Below, piece after piece: positions 26,201 through 41,200 of a DNA stretch of 64,000 nt. The stretch is from Aquila chrysaetos chrysaetos (taxonomy: Eukaryota; Chordata; Aves; Accipitriformes; Accipitridae). Numbering within the stretch: position 1 is the stretch's first letter; each line of letters begins with the position of its first letter. Below the pieces are notes generated by a model. It was not told the origin of the DNA. It searched no databases and was given only the letters and a program-made list of their open reading frames with translations. Location of the stretch: NCBI RefSeq assembly GCF_900496995.4, contig NC_044012.1:124001-188000 (forward strand), written 5' to 3'. The position numbers and the translations under genes are program-made.

Positions 26201-29200
26201 ACAGAACCCCCTAAAAGCTAAAGAATCAGTAAGAGAAAAAATTACACTTAGTTTATTGCAAAATGTAGTAGAGGTTACACAGGTCCTCTGCTGTAAATGG
26301 AAAGTAGCAATCTGGTTTATATATATATGCAAGTTTCCCTCCCTTACCTCAGGTCCACACTTTTGATGTGACTCATACGGTTCAGCACTGCAAGGTCCAG
26401 GGTCTCTAGCAAGTTCCCTGCCAGGGCTAGTTTGTCTAAGATGACGAGTTTCTCACAAATTGCTGGCAATTCACAGAAGTTATTGAAGGAAAGCCCGAGA
26501 CAGCTGAGCTGTTGCAGACTCCCCAGTTCTTCTGGTAAGGATGTGAGGAAATTACCATCAAGCCAGAAGGTCTGGAGACTGCAGCAGTGAAAAAGAGAAA
26601 GTAATTCAGCAAAGAGTAGTGAACATTACATTTAGCATTTTCAGTGAATTTCCTCGTATAGCTAGCTGCCTCAGTGTGGCTATTTTTTAAAGGTACCTAA
26701 CAGCCAATTTTATTCTTATACACATAAAGTTACCGGAGTACTTCTATTATGCATGTAATAGGCTTGGAACAGCACGTATGCAACACCAAATAGTTCCTAA
26801 ATTATTTTGGAGGTAAACTTCCAGTTGTGCCAAAGATTATAAGTTAACATAAGCAAAATACAAATCAGTACTTACATTGTAAGTGAGAGATATTTACTTA
26901 ATCACTTGGTTTTCTACAAATTAAGAACTCCTCACTTAGCATGCTGGACAATCTTTAAAAGACCTATGACAAACTAAAACCAAAACCAACAGCAGTAACA
27001 GTACAGACCTGTCTCATAAGAAACAATAAAAATCAACTGCACCTTCATAATCCAATTGGTGGAATTGCATATCACTATTATGGCACTTATTCACATCTAT
27101 GGCACTTATGGCACAGTTTAATCACAATTTCTACCACACTAATGCACTGGTAACAAATTTGTACATTCTAGTTGTCCTTTCAGACATTCAGAAAAGAATA
27201 GGGTGGCTTTCTGTTGCAAGATGAATTGTTTTAAAGTTTGCATGGGTTTTGAGACTCAAACCCCCAAAATACAATTCCCTCATTATGATTATATTCCAGC
27301 AAAGAACTTGCTGAACAGTGTTTACTGGTGGTAGAAATGCAATCTGGGGCCATAAAAAGTTCTTATGAATAAGAACTCAAGGGATCAAAAAGATGACTGG
27401 ACCCATAACTAAGTTGTAAACTTCTGAAAACTGTAAGCCTGCATACAGCTTCTTCCTCACAGGTTGCATATGGCTAAAAGATTGCTCTGGAAATGACTTG
27501 CTTACACCCAATGTAGCTGCAGACACTACTTTATTAAAGATAGAAGCTGGAGGAAGAGCAGGCCACAATGAACCAATAGCTCAGTGTCCATGTTTATCTA
27601 AACAAATGCAGTAATAGTCTTGCAATTAAATTTACCTAAGCTTAAGCTTTTATGCATTCTGGGTAGCTACTGGGAAAAACGGAGAAGGTTTTTACTCCAG
27701 CAAACACTTTTAAGACAAAATTTTCAGAGGGGATGCCCAAGCATTTCCGTGTTAAACTCCTTTCTAACACAAAAAGCAACCAATTCTGTAGAAAGCTATC
27801 AAAACATACTAGTGCTGACAAAAATGACTAGACCTCTGTGAGAAGTCACCACAGAAAAGTTTTATACAATAAATTAAAACTTTAATAGAAACTGCATCAG
27901 TATCGAAAATATTAAACACAAATAATAAACAGAAATTCAGAAGGTCACACACCTCAGCAGCTGCAGAAAAATGTGCATGAACTTATTTGAGAAACAATAC
28001 AATTGTATTCAGACAATGCTTCATCTGCATCATGTTTCCTCATCTTTTCTACATCAGCAGCTGTAATGTTTTAATAGTAGTGATTAAGGAATTGCACCCA
28101 AGACTGTCTTTGGTCCTATAAGGTGCCCTTACACTTTAAACTTGCATACAGTTAAGAAATCTGCAATCCCTTTTGCGTAAGACATCTATTAATACTGCAA
28201 CAACATAATCAGCATACTCTTGCTTGTATAAATAAGGTCCACAGACTAGGCCTCAGAATTTGAGAGGCATGTGTATTTTTCCTTAGTTCTACAAAGCCTA
28301 GCTGACCTCCACAGATGTTTCACTGTAGTAATCTGTGGCTTCTGGAAATGCCCCTGACAGCTGCATGACAGCCCCAGATCTTTAGAAACTCTTGAAGTAT
28401 TTTTATGTAAACATAACAATATTTATGTTTAACCAATAAGGCACCACCATAACAGTAGTTTAAAAAAAAAAAAAAAAGTAGAAGTGAAAGTGGGAAGGAA
28501 ATAACAAGAAAGCAGGCAAGGGAATGCATGATGGCAGTAGGTGGAGAGAGAACAAGATGCATTCAAATTTACATAAAAATCAGACATAAACTCACAAGAA
28601 ATCATACAAGTCACCCCAAAGTAAAAACAACAAAAAAACAAACCAAAAAACAACCCCCCAAAACACACCCCACAGAGAACATAAAAAGCTTCAAGTCTAC
28701 TGAATTTTAAGTGAGAGTATATTCATATACTTAGAAGCCTTCACATTACTCTAGTTCAGCAAGGTGGTACCTGTGATTCAAGGCATCATAACTGACTGTT
28801 AAGTGTCTTCCTAGGCCACAATGGATAGGCAAAATCCATTAATCTTTATTAGAAAACTACACTAATATATTTTACATAGCTAGTAGAACACGCAGGAAGT
28901 AAAAAATGACAAACAGTAACCTGCTTTATACCAGTGACTTAAAATATCAACTGTATAAACATACTGCAATATCTTCATTTTCAAGGAAAAACAAACCTTA
29001 TTGGACACCTTGATTCTTGACCTTCTGCTGGAGTCAAATCCATCATTCAGTCTTCATGGGCAGAACAGGCTGCCCCAGCACTCATACTTTCATAAGTGGT
29101 ACCTTTATATCAGCTGTGCTCAACCGAAGCACCAAGGATTTTTATGGCCACAAATAAAACGAATATACTCACTTCAACAGTTTGCCAATCTGGCTTGGCA

Positions 29201-32200
29201 AGTAATGAAGTCCATTACAGGAAACATTAAGCTCTGTCAGAGTAGAGATCTCACACAGTGATACAGGAAACTCTCCCAGTCTATTATGAGACAGGTTCAG
29301 GCTCTTCAACTGAGAAAACCTATTGGCAAGAATACTAGTTAATTCACAAACCTCCACGGTCTCGAAACAAAACCATACAAAACCAGTCATAAAGAGTTTT
29401 TAAGTCTTTGTACACTGGCAATAGTCAGCTAACTCATTACGGGAGTTTCTGCAACAACCTTCTCTTCTGACAGGCTTCCTCCTAGTGACTGATACTAAGA
29501 TTAAGGAGACTAAAAATATTAATTTAAAAAAATATACCTTCAAAGAATTATTTAGAGTAAAAATCTACAATTATGCAACTTGGGAAAATAGGAGCTGAAA
29601 ACATTAACTGGAACCATTCTGAGAATAAAACAGAGGAGGGGAATACCCTTTTCAAGCTAGGCACAACAGAAGGCCTAGCAGAGCTGTAAAAGGAAAATCC
29701 AGGAAAGCGCCGACTTCACACTGGGAAGCCCCAGGATCTGCACCCAGACGTGCTTGGAAGAGATTCCACGTCTAAAGTGCCACTTGCTTGGCAGACTGTA
29801 CCATAGGTACAACCACACGAGAACTGACACAGCCCTCGCAGTCACTAAAGTCCCACCTGTGCTTAACAGATGGTTGCCTATTCCAGCTCCTTCTATCACT
29901 GTGCTAGGTCCAAATAGAGGGAAGAAATTGAGCATGGGCTGGGGTAATATGCAAGAGGTTCTTCTCAAAGAGTTCCTACTTCTTTCTACAGGAAACAAAA
30001 GTATTTTTCCCCAAGTAATAACCTCCTCATCCCAAAAAGGAACCATCAGAAATTAATTCAGTGGGGAAATGAATATCATACTTTTATGAGACCATTGCAA
30101 ATATAATGTAATGTACCAGGGAAGTACTACTTGGAAACATATAGTTCATTCATCTGCTCCATCTAGCATACTTTTTGCTAGGTAATGGTGAGTAGCTCTT
30201 ATTTTGAAGCAAATGTTTTAATATAGGTAAAAAAACCAAGGTTCATTAATGGAGGGAGAATATTACTCCTAGCTTGAAATGGCTTGAAGTATGAGACTGA
30301 AAGGTTTTGAAATTTTTTCTTCTTTATAGCGACTCCTTTTTCCAATTCAGAATACTTGGAATGATCTGTGTAGGAACTATGCATTATATTTCTCCATTTT
30401 GCTTTATAACCTTTGGGGGGGTATGGTGGTGGGTTTTTTTTTAAAAAGAGGGACCATATCTGAAACTTGGACATGGGTTGTTGTCGTGGTTTAACCCCAG
30501 CCAGCAACTAAGCACCACACAGCCGCTCACTCACTCCCCCCCCACCCAGTGGGATGGGGGAGAAAATCGGGAAAAAGAACCAAAACCCACGGGTTGAGAT
30601 AAGAACAGTTTAATAGAACAGAAAAGAAGAAACGAATAATGATAATGATAACACTAATAAAATGACAACAGCAATAATGAAAGGATTGGAATGTACAAAT
30701 GATGCGCAGTGCAATTGCTCACCACCCGCCGACCGGCACCCAGCAAGTCCCCGAGCGGCGATTCCCCGCCCCCACTCCCCAGTTCCTATACTGGATGGGA
30801 CGTCACATGGTCTGGAATACCCCGTTGGCCAGTTTGGGTCAGGTGCCCTGGCTGTGTCCTGTGCCAACTTCTTGTGCCCCTCCAGCTTTCTCGCTGGCTG
30901 GGCATGAGAAGCTGAAAAATCCTTGACATTAGTCTAAACACTACTAGCAGCAGCTGAAAACATCAGTGTTATCAACATTCTTCACATACTGAACTCAAAA
31001 CATAGCACCGTACCAGCTACTAGGAAGACAGTTAACTCCATCCCAGCTGAAACTAGGACAGTTGTTTGCTTTGAGAAAGCGCCCTGTCATACAAGTAAGG
31101 GCATAGGCATTTTATGTTTGCTGCAATCACAGACAGACTCTCTTGTAATGCAACTGAAAGCCAAAGAGAAAGATGCTGTATTGGTAATAGCCTTCCTAAA
31201 GGGAACATACTGTATGATGCAAAGATCTACCAATGATACAAAAATCAGAAAGTTGCCCACAGAACTTCACAACAGTAATGGAAATAAAGGAAACAATGAG
31301 GATAAACCTACAGATTTGAACTTTCTCATTAACTGGTTCAACTTTAAGAGTTTTAGGACAGATCACAGTTCTTGGGTTTTGGAATCAGAAAACGCTTTAA
31401 TGAAACTGCTTTCTCTGGAGTTCTACAATGGCTTTTTCTACAGCACATGCCTTTAACACCAAGCAGCTCTTTCTCTATCATTAACAGACTGCGGTGAGAA
31501 ACTGCCCCAAGAGGCATGGCATTAAATGCAACAGCACAACCAATTTTCAGAATTCATCCATGTGCAACAATATCAAAGCAAACACAACAGGGGCATTAAA
31601 GTTTCCAAAAGCTGAAGGGAAACTGGTACATGACACAGCTTGGTCTGAGACTCCGTGAGCAGACTGTCGTGTTCAATGGGGAGGACAATACTCAAAAGCC
31701 TTTTGAGTTGCCCTTCTGTTCCTTCTCCTTTGCCCCAATATTCTCAAGCAGTAGGGATGTAGGAATGGAATCCAAACCCAACTCTCTCTCAAGTTGTACA
31801 TGAACCACGTATTATAGGGAATAAGCATCCTGAAATTGTTACAGCTCCTCAAGTTTTGGACTGTGCTCTCACAGGGCATATTGGGATTACACCAAAGAGG
31901 TATGGAAACACAGCAACAAATCCTCAGTGGGATGATCATCCTCTTTGAGCTGCCCAAACTGGTGCAGGCCTGAAATATTCCCAGTTCAACGCAACATCCT
32001 GCTCTGCCGTCAAAGCATCCCAGTACAACTCTGTATCAACTAGCTAGAATGGTGATAATAGACATGCATTTTTATACACATGCGTGCGCACACACATACT
32101 TATCAACGAAGATCAGCCTTGATAATGTTTTCCAGAAAAGGGAGATACTTGAAAGGCAGTACGTTAGATGAAAAATAAGCTAGGAGATGTGACAAAACAG

Positions 32201-35200
32201 GTGGGGTTATTTAATTTCCTTCGCTTAACGTTTCCCTTTTAGTTAATTATTTTTGTTCCATTATTATAGTTATAGCTAATTAGACTCCTACAGCTTCAAA
32301 GATTTCCTCAGAGAAAGAGATCTGATCATTGCAAAAAATTCTGCTGTTTGGAATTGTCAATCTCTAGGCACTGAGATGAACTGAATACAGCAAATGAGCA
32401 AGTTTCTTCCTTTGGGGTTGTGACCTGATAAACATCCTAAAAACCTCAGAAAGAAAATCTTTTCAAAAGGCAATGAGCAGCCTTATGTGGGCTACCTAAT
32501 GCTACCCGTTTATTCAAGATTGTGTGAGGTGAGGGCTTCTTTTATGGCTTTTGTTTGTTTGAGGATTTCAGCTTCATCAGACATAGTCACTGCCAGGAAA
32601 AGAGTCGAGTTTCTGACATGTCAGATCTCTTGTCGACTACATGCAAGGTCAAAAGAAATTTCAAGCCCCTTTGCTGATCCTGTGAACCAAGGATACCGCA
32701 TTTTAGAAAATAAAGTTCTGATATGGTTTTCAACATCATACAGTGTATTTGAAGAGAGAAGTAGAAAGCAAAATCTTGAATTATTTTAAGCAGCTTCTCC
32801 AGTAACAGACTCTATTACAATTCAGCAGTTAGAAAATATTTAAACAAGTCTGGAATTAAAACAAAACCAGACTAGACTCTGGCTCTCAATGAAACTGCAA
32901 AGAATTCCCACAGGTGAGCAATTTTTTTACCCTGTATACCCTCATGGATACCTAGGTATCTCATTACTTTGTAGGAAGAAAAATGAAATAACCTGGTAAC
33001 AGGCCCCTAGAGATAAACAAAACAAAAATACAACAAAAAAACCCCAAACCAAAATAAAAACCTGCAGTTTTGCGAAGTTTCTCTGAATATATTTTTCTTA
33101 AGGCACAATGTGTTCCAAACACTGAGCCATTTGACAATATTACTATAGGTTTCCTAACAGCTTTCAAAATTCATAGAGTGACTCCTTGAATTGTTTTTAG
33201 CATGACTAGCGTAGATATCAACAGACTAATCTTCCTCTAGATTTTTATGATTTTCAGGAATTAATTTAAAAATATTTTTGTAAGACTCCCTCACTTACCG
33301 AAGATGACTACATCATGCTTCCATACCATCACACAACTGCTACTCTCTTAAAAGCAGATCATTACAAGTTCCCAAAGAAAAGCTGGAGTCTCACAGGCCC
33401 TCTGCCAATTCAAAATGCACATTAAGAACTTACCAAAACAGGCTTTTTCAGATCTGCACTTCTTCCTACAAACACTTACCCACAACAGCAGCATTATGCT
33501 TTCCCTCACCTTTTATTTTATACTCTGAAATGTTCTGTTTAGCAAGCAGCCTTATATTACTATTGCATCTTGTCCATACAAATGGCATATCACTCCACCA
33601 GGCTCATCTCAGATCTAACTTAGCACAAAGAATCTGTGGAAGGGAGTTCATGAAGACTGTAAACTGTTGGAAGCTTATGACTGCCTGCGCTGTTCAGTTC
33701 TGCTTCCTAGCCCCCCTCATTTGTTAGAGCTTCCTGAATATCAATCTTTTTACCATCCCCACAAGAATGGGCAATAGACTCCCCCTCCTCTTCATCCCTG
33801 GATGCATATGTCAAGAACTCCAAATATAGAAGAAAAATAATTCTTTGCAGACCTGCAAAGAGAGTCAAGACTCCCTGCTCCACTTGATCTCATAAAATTG
33901 TGTCGTAGGTTGAGGTAGATGATGTCTTGACTGTAGAAGAGGTGTTCAGGTACTTCCTCAAGGCTGTAGCATGAAAGATCAACCATGCCAAGTCGCATAG
34001 ACACAACCTGAAAAGAAGTAGGAAGAGCTGCAGTTGTGCAACAATTTTTCTCTGGAAGTCTAATGGAAGGCCAAAGAATGCAGGTAGTAAACAATTTGCC
34101 AGAACATGAAAGAACCCCCTTGTACCCACCAGGTAGAGTCCATGCAGGAAACAGTCCACAGAGTATGAGTTTACCCCATTTGCTACTATTGTTTCCGCAA
34201 GCCCCCTGACAAGGATGCGTAACTGGATACCAACTAGGACACACAGAAAGCCCTGCTCTGTATGTGCAACAGGCACTGCCTAAAAGCTAGACCATAAGAG
34301 AGCCAGCCTAATGGAGAAAACCGTATCTTTGGCCAAGGAAACTTTGCTGAGAAAGCATAATCTCCAAGTGCCTTCCAAACAAAGATGCAAGTAGCAATAG
34401 GAAGCAGTTGACTTTCCAGTTCAGTCCTTTAAGGTTTACAGAACCTCTGCTTGGCCTAGCTACTCCTTCCACCTTCCTTTTGTTAGCTTGTTCAGGGTAT
34501 AGTATTGGAAACGTAACCTGTTATGATGAAAAGGCTTCATAACTTATGATTTTGCAACATTTCATGAAGTCTTTGCAAGTATCAGATCTCCTTTCATTAA
34601 GTATGCTTTGTTTTGAGGTCTTCGGTGCTTCATTCCAGATTTTATGACCTGCTTTATCCTGAACTAATTTCGTATTTCGTAATATTTTTTATATATGTAT
34701 ATTTGAGGTCAAAGTGTGGCTCAGCACTAAGCTATCACCATCTAATTGTACTTTAATGTGGAATAAAGATGTAGCTCTGAACAAACTACACTTCCTCTGC
34801 TGACCTATGATCTCTGTGTTAACTCAAACCTATCAGGGTAGCCCCGTCCCAGTCCATGCCACAGTTTAGGCAGACTCAACTATGGCAACAGGTGCAATTT
34901 ATAGGTTTCCAGGGCTGTAAAGTCAGCCAGTCCCTGGTGTTTGGTCTAACCGCCTGTGATTAGCTACACTCAATAGGTGCAGCAGGGGTGAAAAAAAATG
35001 CAGAACTACTAGTCAAACATTGTTGCACAGGCAGAGAGAGAAGAACAGGCTAGAAGAAAATCTCTGTAGTCCTGAGCACATAAGAAATGAAGACAGCTGG
35101 AAAGCATCCTGGGTGTTTTCTCCAGCATTCTAGCTTCATCTCTGCCTGCATAACAAGCCTGCATCAGAAAACCCTTATCAACCCCGTACCCACCACCTGA

Positions 35201-38200
35201 ACTACTGCAGTCTCCAGGGCCTCACCGTGGATGCCTGTCGGTGCCACCGCTGGCACTCTGCCAGCGTTTCAAAGGAAACATGGTATGTCTGAGCTTGTGC
35301 TCCAGCAGATGTGAAAGCAAGCGTGTACTGCCGACGTTTCATCTCTTCCACCTGCAAAGGGAGAATTGAAAACAAAACAGTCTGCCTAAACTGCAGCAAT
35401 TACAATGGATCTGAAGTCTAGGGTGAGGTATTACTGACTACCAGCAACATGACATTTTGCTGAAAACACAGTTGTAAAGTTATTGAAGAGAAACACAGAA
35501 GTAAATCCCTCTTAACATCTTTTTGCTGAAGTAGATCGAAGAAATAATAATTTCCAGAATGCCCATTCACAACATTGGCTACTAACGTGAAAGCAGAACT
35601 AGTGTCTCTTTGTTTATTATCCTTAAGACTACCACCTAAGCAAAGCATGTAGAAAGGGGGTGTACAAGTCTCTGCACATGTTAATGCAGTAATTTGTTAC
35701 AAAAGCCTAGATTAAGCTCTGGTGGATAATACCCATCATTATAATCCCTTCTTCCCTTCTAAGCCACAGGAAGCTAACCAAAAAAAGTCTTACCTTCCCT
35801 CCAACAAGAGGCAAGATGTGCATCTTCCCCGTGTGGCTATCTTTCACAGAGGACACAATGAGGCACGTACCACAGAGAATTACCAAGCGCTCTGCCCACT
35901 TGTGCAACTGGGTCTTTCCTTTGCGTACGTTATAGACTCCAGAAAGCAGGATGCGATCTAACTGTTCCACTTGACATGGCTTTTCTGAAGAAAAAGGGGA
36001 TATTAGCATTTACTTTCCATTTGTTCTTCATTCTCAGCTGTGAGTACAAATAGCAACACAGCTGTAACATGCAAAATCAGTTATTGTAAAGAACAAGGAA
36101 AGACAAGGTGCACTTCAAAAAAATTCTCATGCAGAGGACGAGCAACTTCCACAGTCAATGCACTAATGTCTGTTAGGCAACCATTGTATGCCTTCCAGTA
36201 CAATGTTATAACGGTTGTCATGTAGTGTGTTTTTAATCTACAGGTAATTACAGACCTTAGCAAACTTACACACTTGCCAAACATCCTTCATTCAGATGCA
36301 GGAGAAGAGCAACTTCAAACTCTTGTCAACTAAAGTCACAGAAACCATCAAATAAGTGGCTTCTACTGGGCTTTAAAGAAAGGCCTGGAAAATCAGCTAC
36401 AGAAGAAAGTTATTTCCCTGAAGATGATTCAAATGAAAGCACTCCAGCAGTGACTGTTATAGCTGTGCTGTGTGCACTGCTAGCTATGACTCTAACCAGC
36501 AAAGCAGAATTCTACTTCAGCCTTCTAATCCACATACACTTACTTTTAGGTCATCCTAACTCCTTGCCTGTTTTACTACTATTTTTTTTTTTTTTTCAAG
36601 ATAATGACAAATCTCCCAGATGCTTTTCAAGATTCTGTCCACTGTTTATACTGTCTTACTGCCTAGGAAAATGTTCCAAATAGTCACTTAATACTTTAAA
36701 GAACTGGAATGAGCCTGACCTGATGGACCTATGAGTTTCAAGTGTTAAGAATCTCCTCTTATTAAATTTATATTTCATTTTATCTTAAATAATCTCTAAG
36801 ACAGATCCTGGCAACAGGTCCTTTGTTTTACTTAGGAGAGGATCCTTTTTTTTTTTTTTGAAGTTGCTATTGACATGCTGCTTATATCTTGAACTGTCCT
36901 GAAGGTGTCCTGATATCCATAAGCAGCAACAACCTGCAAGTATTTATATACCCCCAGCCCCAAAGTCAGACAGAGGAACTGAGTAGCCAACATATATGCC
37001 AGACAATGACAAAAACTCTAATTAGATCCACTGGAAAAATATTCTTACTATTGGTTATGCATGCCCCACTTCCAGACACAAACCATACTTCAAACTTTTA
37101 TTAGGAGCAAAAAGTTAACCACCGACTAAAGTTGTTATACCGTTTCTCAGAAAGCAGGATCTTCAGCTTGTCAAATTTAAAGCATTGGCTTGATGTCTCT
37201 ACCAGGCTGAATTTAGCTGAAATATTTAGCTGAACAGTAGCTTTGTTTCAGGAACATAAAGTTTGGCCTAAGACGTCCTTTAATGGTGAGAAGCTCTAAT
37301 CACCCAGAGAAAAAACTGCTTGGATTTCACCAAACTGAAAGACCAGCCCCAGACTTGTAAGAAAACAATATTATGGGACCAAAAGTGGTATCCTACTGAC
37401 TGCCACAGCAGCATTGTTCCAAGCACCAGATATTAATAAGAAGCTACTCCAATCCTCCAGTTTCCCCATCTGCTCCGAAACATCCGTGACATCTATGTCC
37501 TAGTGCTAAGGAAACATCCAGGGGCAACGTTCAAGGACTTCTACTCTGAATCCCAGCTCTTTCATAACTCCTCAAGTTATGTGTAAGAATGGTCTTAACC
37601 TCTAGGGGTATGCAAGTTCCTGTCACTCTTTGCAGCTCCTGAGCTTGGCCTTGAATGTTGCTGTGATCATGCTTAACTCCATGCTCCAATTAGTGAGCAC
37701 AGGCTTTCCCATGGAGAGCAAGGATACAGGTCATCAATAGAAAGAGCTAGCACCTCTAACACCACCTTAGAAGTGACACAAGTCCAGCTACAGCAATAAA
37801 AGGAATCAAGACAGTTCCCCACCAGAGAAAGCATGTGACCCTCTACAATTCACACCTGTCACACCTGACACAGATGAACTGTTTGATGGCCCTGGACAGC
37901 TTGTTCCATTTGATCTGTTGTTGAAGCATGTAAAGACTCCATAACATGTGGTCTCTGAACTTGCCCCATCCAACCTGGGTCACTGGCCTCCATTCTCCAA
38001 CCAACTTCCATTGAGAGGAAGCCCTCCCCCCATTCTCCCAGCCAATCTAACTCATCCTCTCCCCTCATAAAACTCTTGGGTTCTTACAAGTACCTCAACA
38101 GCCAGACTTGAGGAAGCATGCTTCCCTCTCACTGCTGTTTAATGTGAGATTTCTATTAATCCACTTGTAGTCCTATCACCCCAACTGGGCGTAAGTACTC

Positions 38201-41200
38201 ACCATGCACCAGGGAAGGAAAAAAACTCAATATATCAGATGAGAAAGGCAGACAGAAATGTGGGAAGAGAACACAGAAATCCAAGAGACATCCCCAAGGA
38301 GTGAAAGAAACATGAAGGCTGCTCTCAGCACTCCAGCAGGTCCAGAGGAGGGACACAGAAACGGTCAGGTGACTGGAACACCTCTCCTATGAGGACAGGC
38401 TGAGCGAGCTGGGGTTGTCCAGCCTGGAGAAGGCTCCGGGAAGACCTTCTTGAAGCCTTTCAACACATAAAGGGGGCTTATAAGAAAGGCACAGAGAGAC
38501 TTTTTACCAAGGCCTGTAGTGACAGGACAAGGGGCAATGGTTTCAAACTGAAAGAGGACAGATTTAGATTGGACATAAGGAAGAAATGTTTTATAATGAG
38601 GGTGGCGAGACACTGGAACAGGTTGCTCAGAGAAGCTGTGGATGCCCCATCCCTGGAAGTGTTCAAGGTCAGGTTGGATGGGGCTTTGAGCAACCTGGTC
38701 TAATGAAAGATGGCCCTGCCCAAGGCAGGGGGATTCGACTAGATGATCTTTAAAGGTCCCTTCCAGCCCAAACCCTTCTGTGACTCTACGATTCTAAGTA
38801 ATGTTTCTCTGGCTAAAATGTGTTACTTCATCCCTTATGTACTCAGCTGCAGGCTTTGCAAAATTATAACGTAATCTTTCATAGCATTCCCTCTAATCCC
38901 CTACCTTTAAGAACCACTTTGTCAGCATTTGCTTTTACTTTCTTAAAACAGGTCTCCTGAACACTCTTCAATCCTCGTACTTCTTCCTTCATAGCCTCTT
39001 TCTAAGCAGGACTACCCTCCCATGCTGACTGAAACTACTCAATTCCATTTTTCTACCTACTTGCTTCCATGAAGTTGAGTCACTGTTCCTGAATATTCAG
39101 CAGTTCCTGCTTGACATACCCAAACTGAATTGCTCATTTTTTTCCTCAAAAGTTCTCTACAGCCCTATGCTTGATGCCTCTCCTCCTTCCAGCTGAAGTA
39201 ACTTCTGACTCCCTACTCCTTGCCCTATAAATCCAGACTGTACACGTGTCATACTTCTTTCCATCTCCATTATACTTCTATACTGTTTAGTCTGTTATGC
39301 ACACAGCTCCCAGACAGAAGGGGTTTGTCTCAGGTAAAGGGGTAGAGAAGCTGATTTCTTATGATTTCATTTTTTGACACTGAATAAACAGATGACGGCT
39401 AGCAGCTTAGTCAGGCTACCCAGCTCCAATATGCATGAACAATTTTCCATTAAAAGCACTTTGATTTTTTTTTTTGGAATGCAAAAAATACAAAGGCGAA
39501 GTATTTAAAAGTAATGGAATAATTTCATTATCAGCTTTCCTCCCCCTTATTTCTTTTATATTTCCTCTTCACTGCAGTGAATTTGTTTTCTGACTGCTAG
39601 CACCATACGGCAACAGGCCTACGACTATCATTCTGGTGCTCCTTACACACATGGTATCCTGCCCAAACGGATTCAACAGGCCACTCAGAAGTCTCGTTTC
39701 TGCAATGAAAGGCACTAGGTTCTAATGGCAGCCTGCATTATTATTAACCAGCTGGCACCTTCACTCTCTATTTACAGGCTGTGGAGGTATTTGACCAGGA
39801 CCTTCCTTGCCCATATCCATACACCTTTTGGAAACACAATCTTCAGGCACATTTAGACTGAACTGCAATATGTTTCTGATCCCACTAGGAGCTCTACGGC
39901 ATTTGTTGTAACATTGGAAACTAAGGACAACAGAGCAATCTTGTGTCTTCCTGCGGAGCTGTCTTTTCTCAAGCCATAGACAGGATGAAGAAAACTACAG
40001 AATTGTGGTTTTTTTCTATTAATCTTGAAAACTCGTTATTTTATGAAATGCTTACTGGTACTTTGGGTGTCTGATGTAGCCACCTATAAACCCAACAGGT
40101 CAATGACTTGGGCTTCAGCTGAGTTCTGCCTCATAGTTAAAGCTACAGGAACAGCAACAGTGTGCACACACACAATTTCTTACCACTGTAAAAGCGAATC
40201 ATACAGCTGAGATCAGAGTTTGCTGCCTCTTCCTGCATTCTGACAGGATCATCAAAACCCAGCCCAGCCAAGTAGTCATACACAATCTGAAGGGGTTTTT
40301 CTGTGGGCTCCAGCCTCCTGTCAAAACATACAACAAAGTAGTTTGAGAATGCAAAAAAGATTAAACAAGGCTCATTGCAGCTAAAGTGTAAAGAATACTG
40401 ACATACTGGTTGTTCTGCTCCTCTGAAAAGGTCTGGCAAGCATGCATCCTTGGGGTCTGTGCTTCCTGCTTGTCAAGTAGCACTTAAGAATGTTAGCACT
40501 TGAAAAATTACATTGCAGAAGGAAAACATAGAGGAAAAGCAATAGGCATAAGCCATACGATCCATGGTGATCATTTCCATTCCATGATCTAAGGAGCACC
40601 AGGAGGAAACAATGACAAGAAACAAAACCAGAAATACTCCACAAAAAGTAGATGCCAAATAATTGAAAACCCCTATGTATAATGACTGAAAGATTTAAAA
40701 GAACTCTACTTAAATTTCTCTTCCAAATGCAGCTGTGAGCAAAGCATATGAGAATCCTCCTGAAGAATGACTTCTAAAAAGAAAGACAAAAGAAATTTCC
40801 CACTCTCTTTAGCTCTCATCAGTGCAAGATTCTCATGCTCTGGCAAATTAACCCAAATGATACATTTAAAGAAAAGACGTTTTTAGAACTACAACAGATG
40901 ATAGGAAGGATTCAGTGGCTAACTTGAACAATGGCAATAAGAGAAAGTTCTCCTGAAACATCATGTTTAGTATATTCAGAACAGAAAGGATGTTTTCCGA
41001 TCCTCTCACCTCACTTCTTCCAGAGAGGCTGAATTGTTATTTTCTGCAATAAAAGTAACAGAGTTTCTAGCTAAAGTAGAAGTTTTACTTTGGGGGGTAA
41101 AAAAAAATCTTAGTATAAAAGATTAAGCACTGAAAATGTAAGATGGGAGTTAAAATACATTGCTCCAGTGGTCCATTCATTATCCACCATTAAAAATCCT

